Origin: Fasciolopsis buskii
Lineage: Eukaryota > Platyhelminthes > Trematoda > Plagiorchiida > Fasciolidae
Direction: 5' to 3'
NCBI GenBank assembly: GCA_008360955.1
Contig: LUCM01008854.1
Span: 7,928 to 71,927 of the forward strand
DNA length: 64,000 nucleotides
Shown: piece by piece, positions 38,258 to 49,500 of the stretch
Numbering within the stretch: the first letter of the stretch is position 1
Layout: each line of letters starts with the position of its first letter
Translations under genes and position numbers: made by a program
The notes under the pieces: generated by a model
What the model was told of the DNA's origin: nothing
What the model saw: the letters and a program-made list of their open reading frames with translations, nothing else
The model's database searches: none

Positions 38258-38442
38258 ACCTCAATGATCCAGCTGCGGCCAAGCAGCCAAGCTCGTTGCG
38301 TTTTAATGTGACTTCTCCACGCTGGAAATCGACGATAGCCTGTCATACTCCCGAATACGACAACGTTGGACATTTGTCATGGGCAAAATCAAAAATAACG
38401 AAAAAACACTTTTTCAACACTGAACATCACTGTTTTAACTGA
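38258..38442 (+). CDS. Probable terminal exon of an unidentified plus-strand gene
   Basis: A good acceptor (GTTTATTTTCAG) opens a 61-codon stretch reading DLNDPAAAKQPSSLRFNVTS, PRWKSTIACHTPEYDNVGHL and SWAKSKITKK before a TGA stop at 38440-38442. The composition is strongly protein-like and GC-richer than its flanks. An AATAAA lies 18 bases after the stop, as expected for a last exon with a short 3' UTR. It starts with the last two bases of a codon. No family was recognised. It converges with ZSWIM2, whose own poly(A) signals are 1.5 kb away on the other strand. Confidence 0.45.
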
Positions 38443-38459
38443 ACATTTTTGGCTGACTA

Positions 38460-38465
38460 AATAAA
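38460..38465 (+). terminator. AATAAA poly(A) signal
   Basis: A canonical AATAAA lies 18 bases after the stop codon of the candidate terminal exon at 38258-38442. By itself the hexamer is common in AT-rich DNA; the position is what makes it credible. Confidence 0.4.
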
Positions 38466-38469
38466 TTTT

Positions 38470-40000
38470 AGATTGAAATTAAATTTGAAATACTTTTATG
38501 ATTGCTTTCAGATCAGTTAGTTTCGGCAGCGGTTAAAGTTTTTTCTCGAACTTGGCTTTACCTCTAAGTTATTTGGATACAAAAATCCGATCTAAAGGTT
38601 GATACATCATAAATGTACCTAGGAGAGATTTTAAAGTGTTTCGAAAATCGAAAACAATCAAACCTCACTCACCAAAGTTTCATCTAATTCGGTTTCCTGA
38701 ACCACTCATCCGCCAATTAATTTTGATTGCTTCGGTCAGTGGACTCAAATATTATTAGTTAAGAACATTTTCACAGTATTGTTAATTTTAGTACGTTTTA
38801 TGAGTCGCGTGCCACTGGAAACCAGCCTGTTAGCGTGGAGATGACCATGGGTCCCAAAAAACGCTTATTTAAAACCATTTTCTGGTGACCTGAAACAGTC
38901 CAGAAAGGATATTTTGAACTAAGATTGGGTGAGCGTAAGTTTATCGGAATTTGTGAAACAAAAGCAGACAGAATAATCTAGTGCTAAGGTAAGTTCCTTT
39001 TGAAATTTGCTTAACCGTTGGAAGAATGACTGTTGAATCCCATTTCCTCTTCCCTTGAAACAAATTTTTTTTCTATTTCTTGAGACGCTTGTGAGACGTT
39101 TTTTGGACAGATCTGTCTACGGCCAAAGATACTTTGTCCAAGGTCACAAATGCAAACAATAATGCACAAAGTCACCACAAGACCTCATTCACGTGACTGT
39201 TCTCATCTGACCTGTAGCGGCACTACGAATTTTGAATGAAGTGAAATGTAAATCATGCCACGAACTAACCATGGATTCTTAACACATGTCAAAGACCTTC
39301 TTGCACACTTTGAAGCACAGGTACTTTGGCATATTGCAAATGACAACGTTTAAGGTCACTTTGGACTGGCATTGCGCATCTTGCGTTGACCTAGAGCAGA
39401 AAGCCAAAGGAATTACTTCCCGGACTGAGAGCAAAATCTGACCTTTCCAGTAGCAACTGAGTTCACAAAACGAAAATCACCTGCTGAGAAGTGGTCAGAT
39501 TTGGAAGCACATCAAGGTCCTTTGAACATAGGATGAATTTTGTTAGTTTGTGTCAATTCTGGCTGTCACTCGGTAATCCATGAATTGGAAAAACCGCCTC
39601 ATCCATACAATAGCTATGATTTCTAAACATGTTGTTATATTATGCACCGCAAGTAGCGAAATATGAGAGGATAATTGTAACATCCTTGGATTTTTCGGGC
39701 ATCATTATATTACCGATACACGAGCTACAACCGATAATTCAACTCCTGAATAAGAACAACGAATTTCTTATGGGGATCTATAACGGGGAGCGTGCTGCGA
39801 ACATGTATTAACTATATCACATTTAGCTGCGAATAAAATCTGAAAATCCAAGGTTGGTCATCAAAAATTTCTTGATGTCGCAGTGCCGGAAGACTTTGCC
39901 GATCGAGTTAAACGGGGTGCCGCCGACTGTCCGACAAAGGTAAGTCCATTCAGAGCACCGGTGGGCTGTAAAATCAACAAGGCAATTAATTGATCAATCA
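38470..40000. other. Intergenic stretch between convergent transcription units
   Basis: No exon or repeat seen. ORF 39629-39811 (+) starts with an ATG but has no supporting signals. The stretch separates the plus-strand candidate terminal exon from the ZSWIM2 3' end. Confidence 0.45.
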
Positions 40001-40006
40001 CAGACA

Positions 40007-40023
40007 TTTATTCCAAATTTATT
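40007..40023 (-). terminator. Tandem AATAAA poly(A) signals of ZSWIM2
   Basis: Two AATAAA hexamers on the minus strand (40007-40012 and 40018-40023) lie about 325 bases after the proposed ZSWIM2 stop codon. They define a likely 3' UTR of 40.0-40.35 kb. Confidence 0.5.
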
Positions 40024-40346
40024 GCTTGAACATCTTGGAAAAACGGACACTTGTGAACTTCTATTTTAGCGATGTTCAGTTTGGCCAGACAAGCATGAGA
40101 CACATTCCGATGTTCCGTTAGCATACTGAAAATGGAATACAATTTATCACTAATCAAAATTTATCAAATCAGAAAACTAATTTAGGCATTTCACGAAATG
40201 TATTTGTTGTGTCTGCTTATCAAGGCACATATGCCAGAAAAATTACGTAGTATACATGAGGTGATGGGGGAGAGAAGACTACCTTCAGTTCCAACATCTT
40301 GTGGGATGTGATATTAAGAAAATTAAGATTTATATTACATTGTATT

Positions 40347-40538
40347 TTAGGCCTCTGTTTTGGTCAAAAAGGGGAAGGAGAAGCCAGCACATTCAACTTG
40401 GAAGTAGATAAAAAGCAAAAATATATCCTTAGAAAAAGAAAATGCATGGATATTAGAACTTAGTTTGGATGAAATCGGTTTAGACGTCGAACGACTGACT
40501 GAATCCGTATGATGTGACCGGATAATGCAATGCATGAA
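40347..40538 (-). CDS. ZSWIM2: Proposed last exon of ZSWIM2
   Basis: Acceptor ACTTTTTAAATACAAAACAG in phase 0. It encodes a serine-rich stretch (DSVSRSTSKPISSKLSSN) and stops at a TAA at 40347-40349. The ending is hydrophobic and not conserved in any way I can see. The phase is right, the intron is short (271 bp) and tandem poly(A) signals follow, but the true tail could lie elsewhere. Confidence 0.5.
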   Translation of the reverse strand, partial: FMHCIIRSHHTDSVSRSTSKPISSKLSSNIHAFSFSKDIFLLFIYFQVECAGFSFPFLTKTEA

Positions 40539-43500
40539 CTGTTTTGTATTTAAAAAGTAAAGGAACTGGGCAAGCATTTCACAAAAGGGCAATGCAGTAG
40601 GAACGCTTGAGAACATTTTACTGCTTCATCTGTAATCCACTATCTTTCACTTTGTTATTATTTAACTCGGATCTCATGTTGGGATGGTAACAAGTACCGA
40701 AATGAATAAACGTCTTCTCGTGTTTATTTCCACTTAAACTTGACATCGAAGGAAGCCGATTGGCGCAAAGAAAAGTAGATAGTTAGACAAATTAATTATA
40801 TACTCTTACCTGTGAATTCATACTATTTGTGTCGCATGGAATTCGGTCAGAGGTAGTTGACTTTTCCCGAAGAGGACGGATAGGAAGCGCGCTTGCACTG
40901 ACTTTCAACTCTGAGAAACGATTGATGTGGTCCTCGATCCCTCCAAGAAATCTATTCACAGATGGATTTACCGTCTCTGTCAACGACTTCGATATAATAC
41001 TCGTGGGTCTGACACGTGATCCATCTAAGGGACATGTTGCTGACCTAAGGTGATTAGAGGTTAGAACGGAAAACGTATTGATTTCACTTGCATCTTTTAC
41101 TTCCACTTGTGGTCTAATTTTTCATCAAATTGAATTTTAAATGATAATGACCACACGGCAATTTCCATACGGTGAGCGAAATCAATTTGTCAGTTACTTT
41201 AGGCTTAATGGAACCGATACACAGTGGAAAAATAGCCCCACGACTAGCTTTCGTCTAATATGCTGCCATACGAGCACGATTACTCATTTGTGTATAAGGT
41301 AAAGTGCATCAAAAACGTTGTGTATTGTTAAAAGCGACCGTTTTCACTATTAGAAACAAGAATGAAAGAGTTGGTTCTTTTATAACTTCGGTGGTACTCG
41401 CTCAAGATACAGTGACTGCACGTGCCGAATGCTGCATCAGTTGGTGTTAGAGTAATTAATTTAAGCTCCCCACTGATGCTCTGAACTCAGTGCACACTGG
41501 GTGGAGACCGTGTAGCTTCGCAAACTGCGACTAATAAAAATTTTCGTTCGGCAACTGTCAAAAAATGTATCTCCCAATAATTGTTACTTTGCTACCCAAA
41601 TCATCGAAAAACGAGTCTTGCAAAACAGAATGACTGTTTCGTTGTACGCTACCCTTCGAAGCAAATAGTGATCGTAAGATAATTCGAGGTGGCCACCCGA
41701 TAACACGGAAAAAAGTACGAAAAATTTAACTGGTAAACTGGCTGCTTGTAGGTGTAGTTAGAATACCGGATCGAGACCCACGAGATCCCTCGAAGCAATG
41801 GTTGAAGACAATAGGTGACGCTCTTGCTTTCTAAATCATCGTTCTTCAAGTTACCAGTGAATAGAAAATGGGATTCAATAATGGTTTCGGTAGGTGAAAC
41901 AAACCGTAGGCATTGTGCCAAACATTTTTGGATATGGCTTGTCGTATATACGAAACGTGTAAAAATCGTGTCCGTAAAACGTAACGGAGTTAACGATTCT
42001 GAATGAAGTAGATTTTGTAACACTAAGATGTTACGGTTCCGCTGGATAACAGTATTTATATACCGATTATAGATCGATGGATGTGTCTGACGATTTCCCT
42101 CACTTTCAAACCAAGGAACATAGCGATAACCATATGGTGGCTTTGCGCTTTTGATCATCACAGCAGACCACAGTTTTCGCTTACGAAAGGGCATTGCCTT
42201 TTAGAGACAAATAAAAACAAATAAGCGAAAGACCTTGTTCGGTAAAACTTAGAAAACAGTTTAATTAATTCGTCTAATCTTTTTACTTTTCACACCTAGT
42301 CCTCCCGTTATACAGTGGTAGGAGTTCTAAATCAGATTAGTCTTGAATTTGTAAGTATATATGTGTACATACATACATACATATCAAAAAATCTTTTCCG
42401 TTGAAAGCTAAAAGAAAACCTATAGCTACTATTGTGTAGAGAAACATTAGATTCAACTAGCTGGTTGTAAGTTTACCCAGCTGCATAATGTCGGTATGAA
42501 CAATTCCTTACGATATTTCGACCTGAAAATGTTTTGTTATTTGAAGTTAAGTCAACGATTTTGTGCATTTATGTTTTTGCCGAATGGTCAATCTCTTGTT
42601 TCCTAATTATTTCCTAACTGACCGGTCACTTTTTAGGTGTCGTGGTTGAGAGAACAAATTTACAATTGTTTATTTTGCAAAATCTCCCGATGAAAGGTCA
42701 TCAAAATTAGTGTTTCGTTCTCTAAATGTAGAAGTCGGAGTGTCTTGTGAATATACATAATGTAATTCTCCCCTAGCCGCAGAATTTTGCAGATAGGCGA
42801 TGACTGTGTGCAAAATCACCCATTTTTTTGCTCTCCAGAAAACAATATTCAATGACAATCAGCATCTCAGTTTCAAGGCACGGGAAAGAGAAGTTTTACT
42901 GTTGTATTTGAATCTAGACTTAATATACGAACGATGTGTACGTAATATATCGCCAAACAACAGACAATGGGTTCATTGATTTTTATGACAGCAAATTTTA
43001 TATATTCAGTAAACAAAGCTGTGCACGAACATGAAATAACTAGAGTCTGCGTTAAATTGATTCAGTCCGATTGCTGCCCACTGGATGTTCAGTTGGTGAC
43101 CTTTGATAAGGGAAACATTTTAACAATCAAAATAAAGCGCTAATTACAGTTTTCGCTTTGTTTTTCTTTATCTGTATCTTTTATTGGCGTATTACCGGGA
43201 GCATATAATCCATAGGAAATGTACGCGTCTAACACATGAAGTCGCATGGCCTGACTTCTCGTCCAATGTGATCGATAATAACTAGGCAAACTCTCAAACA
43301 GTCGGTGCTTCTTGAACTAAAGCCACTCTCCCTACATACACACATAGGCTATCTCCTCAGTTTTCTTTCCACTCGATCCGTTTTGGAGCTTGTAATTTGT
43401 CGTTATTTATTAATGTTATAAATCTTTGTTACCGAACGAAACCATCTACCAGAAGCCACTAGCCACTAGCTTAGAGCTCCATGGATTATCACGCTTCATT

Positions 43501-46500
43501 CTCTTGCTCTAGCCGCTACCGACCATACAGTGCTGCCTCCTCTCCACTGCCAGTCTTAGTTATGCCAGTAAGTTATCAAAATCGAATGTGATTTGATTAC
43601 TACACATCGCCCTTCACCTGAGCATGATCCCACCTGAAATGAGAGGCAATGAGTCGCCTTTTGGTAGGCCTACTGCTTGTTGCATAAAGTGCTACATTTT
43701 CCATCTATTTAAAAGTACAAAATTCTGATTTCCTTGTTTTTAGCAATAACTTATTGTAAAAGGTTAATTCTTCACGGGTTTGAAAGTACAAGCATGAAGT
43801 TTTATTAAATAACTGTATCGTTTAAAAATTTGTAAGTGAATATTTTGTCGTTTTTAAAGGAAACAAATGCTTCGACCAATTCAACGGAATGGCAGACAAC
43901 CTCAAGCAAACTGACATTCCTCAGTTCTTGAGTCCACAAAATCCCGTTTCATGGTAACATATGAACAAAGATTTGGTTTACTAGCATAAAATTTACAGAT
44001 TTCGTTAAATTTTCTCTTCAGTTGTCTTTCTGTTCTATCTATATATGAATGACAACTAAAACGAGCCCTGATTTTGTACATTTGTTATAAGTGTATTTAT
44101 CTTTCCTCTGCAGTACGAAGGTGACTTGTTTTCACGTTATCTAAATCGAAAATATTTTCCATGAATTACACTGCATAATGGGTTTTCGTTAAAAGTTGGA
44201 TACAGTACTTCAGAATAAGCACTGAAAATGGCACATAAACGTCTAATTTTAATCTTGCTGATCGAGTTTCCATATCCAACTCAAATGTGCGACCATGAAG
44301 ATCGAGTAAAATCCAAGTATTTTCAAACAGACCCACGTGTACTTCATTGTTAGGCAATTCGCATATTCCCCATTTACTTTTCATTTCGTATCAGAATGCG
44401 AAAATAAAACTCCTTGGTTCTGATCCTAACCTCTCCGGATTGAACAGGTACGGATAATGCTGTGATTATTCTAATGGACCAGCTCAAAGATTCGCATTTT
44501 AAGACGGTTATGCCTAACTTTCTTCGTGAAGAACCACTTGTTTTCCTTTGGAAATATAATTTTGCCGATTCTGTCCCGTCCAAAAAATGTGATCAACATT
44601 TGATCAATTCCAAAACTCACTGATGCAAAAGCCACGGATCAATGCAGGCTGTGTGAAAAATATGTTCACAGCCAGGCACCAGGCGACGAACCACATCACC
44701 CATGCGAAACGACATCAGACAAATGCGGCACTGACGCCCCGGGGCTAGCAGACCAGTGGTCATAATTGAACCCCAATTATCCAGGGGTGCATGCAAGCCA
44801 TCAGAACGGCCCAGCTTAGCCGCCTCGATCACCTGAGACACAAAATCTCCCTGAACGTTGGGCATTTTCTGTCTGGCGGTTTTACAGACAGATCGATTGC
44901 GTGGTTGACTTATCGTCCAGTGGGGTAGTCGGGCCAGGTCGTTCAACCGCAAGGTTTCCGTCTGGTCGGAGAAAATCACATGCCTACGTTGGTGCCAATG
45001 GAGAACCAAAACTTTAATTAACGTGTAACTTATTTAATACTCACGTGAAAATTTGTTTTTTCTGTCTTCTACAGGCAACATCGAAATGCGCCATCAGCAT
45101 TGACCATGGAAAACTGTGATCAGAAATAAATTGTGTCTGTTTGCATATCATTATGGGATTTCTTCCAACTAGTGGGAATTTCTGATTACTTAACAAAGCA
45201 CTGGGAGACGTCAGCAAATAATTTAGTGCTTAAGCAATATAAATTGATTTGTTAGAGATATCAAAATAAAAATTGTTCTCGCAGGGATCTCACATTTCAT
45301 TAAATGGTTTAATGGTTAGTTTTGTTGTTCTTCACAAAATACATTAATTTGGTAAATGTTTTAAAGGAACACGAACTACTGGTCAAAAAGGGAAATCTTG
45401 CTCTGCGGGTGAATTTGCCGAAGCATTCACTCTGTTGGATGCCATTTACTTGTGCAATGTGGCATGGTGATCACTGATCCTTAGATGAAATGTCCAAACA
45501 CCGTTCGGCATGGCCCCGTAGCTCAGCTCCTACAGCAGATACCGTGCGTATGTGTCTGCTTTCTCAATTCTTCGGTGACAAAATGAATCTCCTGGATTCC
45601 AGTTTATGGGACCAAATGCACCTGCTTACCGTGGGGACAATAAAGTGTCATTGTCTTCTGCGGAAACTCCGTTCTTTGCTTTTAAAGTGTGGTTCATATT
45701 GTGCGGTATACACCGGTTGATGCCAACTAAAAGCCATTTTCCGTTTGGGGTCTGGAATTAAAAAAATGAATAAGTTCCACTTTGAAGACACACGTGAAAA
45801 TTCTCGACTTTAACTGGATATTCACAGCAAAACTACGTTTTCAATATGGCGAATGCCACCTACTGAGTAGGAATTGCGGGTTTTGTCGCCTATTCACCCA
45901 ACGGGTAAGGGCAAGAGATCTTTTATGAAAATAAACTTACTGAAACTCTTTATGTGTGGATTCGACAAGAAATGCATCGAAGTGAGTTCAAGCGGCTGTT
46001 GTATTGTTGTGCTTCAAGTTGTTTGATAGCAGCCACCAGAAGTTTACATCTTCACAGATATTGCACACTTATTTCACTGCCTTTGTCAAGCTTAACACTG
46101 ATGCTGACTGAATGAATAATGCCGGATACAAATGAACTGGGTATTTTGCTACAAACAGTTGTCACCTTGATCATCACCATAAGTGACTTGTCTCGGATTG
46201 ACCTGAACCTTCAGCCCGACCTTCACGGACATAGCTGAATGCAGCACTTACTTTTACTTTTACAGAGCTCTTTCCCACTAAAGAATGCGTTGGATTCATG
46301 TACACCGCGAATCATGGTCTGCCACATACTTTGGCTGTAGAATGCCACTCACTTTTTCGTCCAATACAGTGGACTTGGATCAGTCGTAGGGCCAGGTGCT
46401 ACAAACCTTTCTAGAAGACCTTTTGCTACCGAGGCGGCAGGGTCACTCCGAAAGAGGTGAAGAACAGGGCGGTTGTCTAAACTGTCTCAGGTCCATGGAC

Positions 46501-49500
46501 CGCATTCTGCATCCGAAACGCTGCATCCGATGATGGTGGAAGGCGGAAGATCGCCTGATATTATAACACCAAGTTTTATGTTATCACTACAAGTTTTCCT
46601 TTCCAGCTTATTCACGGAATTCCTTTTGGATTTCAGCGACGCTACTGCTAACCATTTCCTATTAGTCCTGGCCTGCAGTGACCCTGATTTTACATCCGTA
46701 AACGCTTGCACGAAAGGCAGAAGCCTTCTAATGACCGATTTTGTTTTGCATCCAGGACACGCACCGCAACTGCGAAAGCAGCAAGCAGGTTATCAGTCCT
46801 TGTTGCAAAGTTGTCGTTTTCTTGGCCCTTCGGTATTGAAGCATGTGTGGACAATAAGTAGATGCGAGTTTATTGATTTCCAAGCTGTTAATGATCAGAT
46901 ATTGAGCAGAAAAATCTCGATAGTTTGAGAATGATTTTGCTTTGGAGACAGTGCTTAGCAGCTTGTTTTCCATTGCAAAAAATGGGTGGTCAGGCCTTTA
47001 AGGCAAACAACTTCTGATGTGTTTGTGTGCTGAAACTAGAGCGAAATACCGTTTTTGAAAACATAGCACAGATTTTATCTCTATTCTACAGTGATCAGTT
47101 GACGTTCACTTTGCAAAACCATTCCATTATAAAGTACTGAGTTTACCTTTTGAAATTTATAAGTAGGTTTGTTAATATCGATAGCTTACCTCACGGTACA
47201 TAAAACTATCATGTTCAGGATGTTTTCCTTGTCTAAAGCAAGTCGCACACATGAAGGTAGATTTCATGAGGTCCAACTTATCCTCACATAACTGACAACG
47301 ATAGACATTTCCATAGATTGGTGTCGCATCACAAACCATGCACACGGCTGAGGAATGACAAGCTCTTATGGATGATTGCACCAATTGCACCGTTGGTCCG
47401 ACAACAGTTGATCTCCGACTGCCCACTTTGGCCTCACGTGGACGGATGTTTTCCGTAATTTCCCGTAGTAGCACACCTATCTGCCCAAAATCCTCACGAC
47501 AGATTGGACAAGGAACATTTTCCGAGAGATCTATGAAAAATGAATCCGGGAGGGTTGTGACTCACATCTTCTACCAAAAGTCACCAAGGCTGAGAAAATA
47601 TCAAGAGAGATATTTATCTGTTTTTATCTCAGTTTTACCCTTTCGCAAGTGATTATTTCCAAGATGGTTCCGGGATTTCTTTGGAACCTGTAGGTCATAA
47701 TTTGAATTACACCTCTCGTTTGGCCTCTCATCCATCCTGCTTTCTAACAGTGAGCTCCGATATGTCTGGCCTTTTTTGAACAATTATTTCCAGTCTGGGA
47801 CTCCACGGTATTAAACAGTGCCACTTACTGTGCAAGCTGGAACTCATAGGGAATTTCAATTATTAATTGCGTTCATTCTTTTCTCGGTATTGTGTCTCTA
47901 TTCTTTTCTGTGCTTTTTATTATAGGATAAACTATTAGCAAAAATGATTGATCTTTTAGGTTACCCTTATTCAAAAAGTTGTGTAATGGACACAAGATTC
48001 ACACTGCTCATTGAGATGCACATAGAATACGACCTTGAGCGACGACAAATGTGGATTTGTTTTAAACTGCTCACGAAATCGTTTTCGGTTAGTCGCATTC
48101 TTCAGTAGGGAGAGTAACACTCCAGACATTTACTCGCTATATTCTTGTGACCAATGATGGGCAGGATTGTTCACAAAAATAATCTCGGTCACCCTGTTCA
48201 CTGTGACGTATCTAATTGCTGTCAGACCCGGATTTCGGACCACGTATTTGGACCAAACCTTTCGTAAAACTGTCAGAGTATGAAGACAGTTTTAATTATC
48301 CAGTAAATAGACCTAGTAATTCGGGTAAACTCGTGAAAATGGATGACATTTTCCCGCTATCATCAGCTGTACGAATTAATCAATGCGTGAGTGATCCAGG
48401 GAAATTTGGCGGTAAAACGGATTTTACTGCATAAAAACAAACATAAAGGCCCGTTTGATCAGAAGAAAAAAGAAAAGCCCAGTGCTGTTCAGTGCTTACA
48501 GTTACTAAAATGGACCATGTTTGTTCTGGGTTCTATTCTCTTAATCTGAACTCCACAGAAGAACATAGAACTTGCATCTGATATTTACTAAACTCTTCAA
48601 AACGGGAAAAAGAAAAACGCGGCTGGATATCTTCATTTCGTTTTATTTTGGTCAACTATGTAACGACCCAAAAATTATATGAAACTTAGGTGTCGACTAA
48701 AACGAACGATTGCTTAATTAAGTCTGTAACATTCGGGATAATGAGTACAGATAAAACACCTTCAATTTTGATTGAATTATTTGTTTCTGGGAGCGAATAA
48801 CTGGATGATGCGGTCATATCCGCAGATGCACCCAAATAAGAAAAGAACTGCATTACAGAAAAAACTATATCTAAGAGCTAGCCAGGTAGGTTTACTGAAT
48901 TCGACGGTCAAGAGAGGCACCGACTGACTTGGTTCACTCAGAACACGAGAAATTAGTCTATCGTGAGTTGCAATTTATACAGGACAAATTGCTCGGTGTC
49001 AAACAGAGTAAACCCCCATTTGTTTGAGGTTGAGAATTTCAAATGGCACACCGACATTTACTTTTGTGAAATACAAAAATTGACTTAAACGCAAATATGG
49101 CTGTTTATGAAACTCCGATTCTATCACTACATAAGTAGGTGCTATGATTCTTAATTTAATCAGTTGATTAGACCAGCAGCAGTCAAAATGGATGTCGGAT
49201 CAAATCTCTAGATGGTTGATTAGATTGTTGACGACGGATAAAACCGATGGTTATGTTGGTCGAAATTCCGCATAGCATGTCGTCAAACACCTTCCACCAA
49301 CCATAGCTTGTCGAGTTCCTTTTTTCTTTCCCCAAACTGTGGATTCCAGGCTATACGATGACGATTTGTTTACCCAACTTAGTTACGTGGGTCAATTAAA
49401 CTAAGCAATCTAAATGTCGTGGATTTATATTTGGTTTGTTGAATGATGCACAATTTGCTTTAGCTACTAATTTCCTGCGGTCGTTAAACTGCCTCACTTG

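Noticed and set aside
41649..42194. 181-codon ORF on the minus strand
   Set aside because: It overlaps, in antisense, the RTE 3' scrap at 41.77 kb, lies in a ZSWIM2 intron and shows no motif; long open antisense frames of this sort arise by chance.
45519..45560. tRNA-like GGCCCCGTAGCTCAG stretch on the plus strand
   Set aside because: Only the first 15 bases look like a tRNA; no stem pairing, anticodon arm or box B follows.
46600..46680. Possible extra ZSWIM2 exon with an RTNRKWLAVASLKSKRN-like stretch on the minus strand
   Set aside because: Superficially like the region after the ZZ finger, but its donors do not give a phase that fits the RING 2 exon, whereas the direct joint does.
46473..46928. 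151-codon plus ORF
   Set aside because: Starts with TTG, has no recognisable domain or splice context, and lies in a ZSWIM2 intron; its length is within chance for a window of this size.
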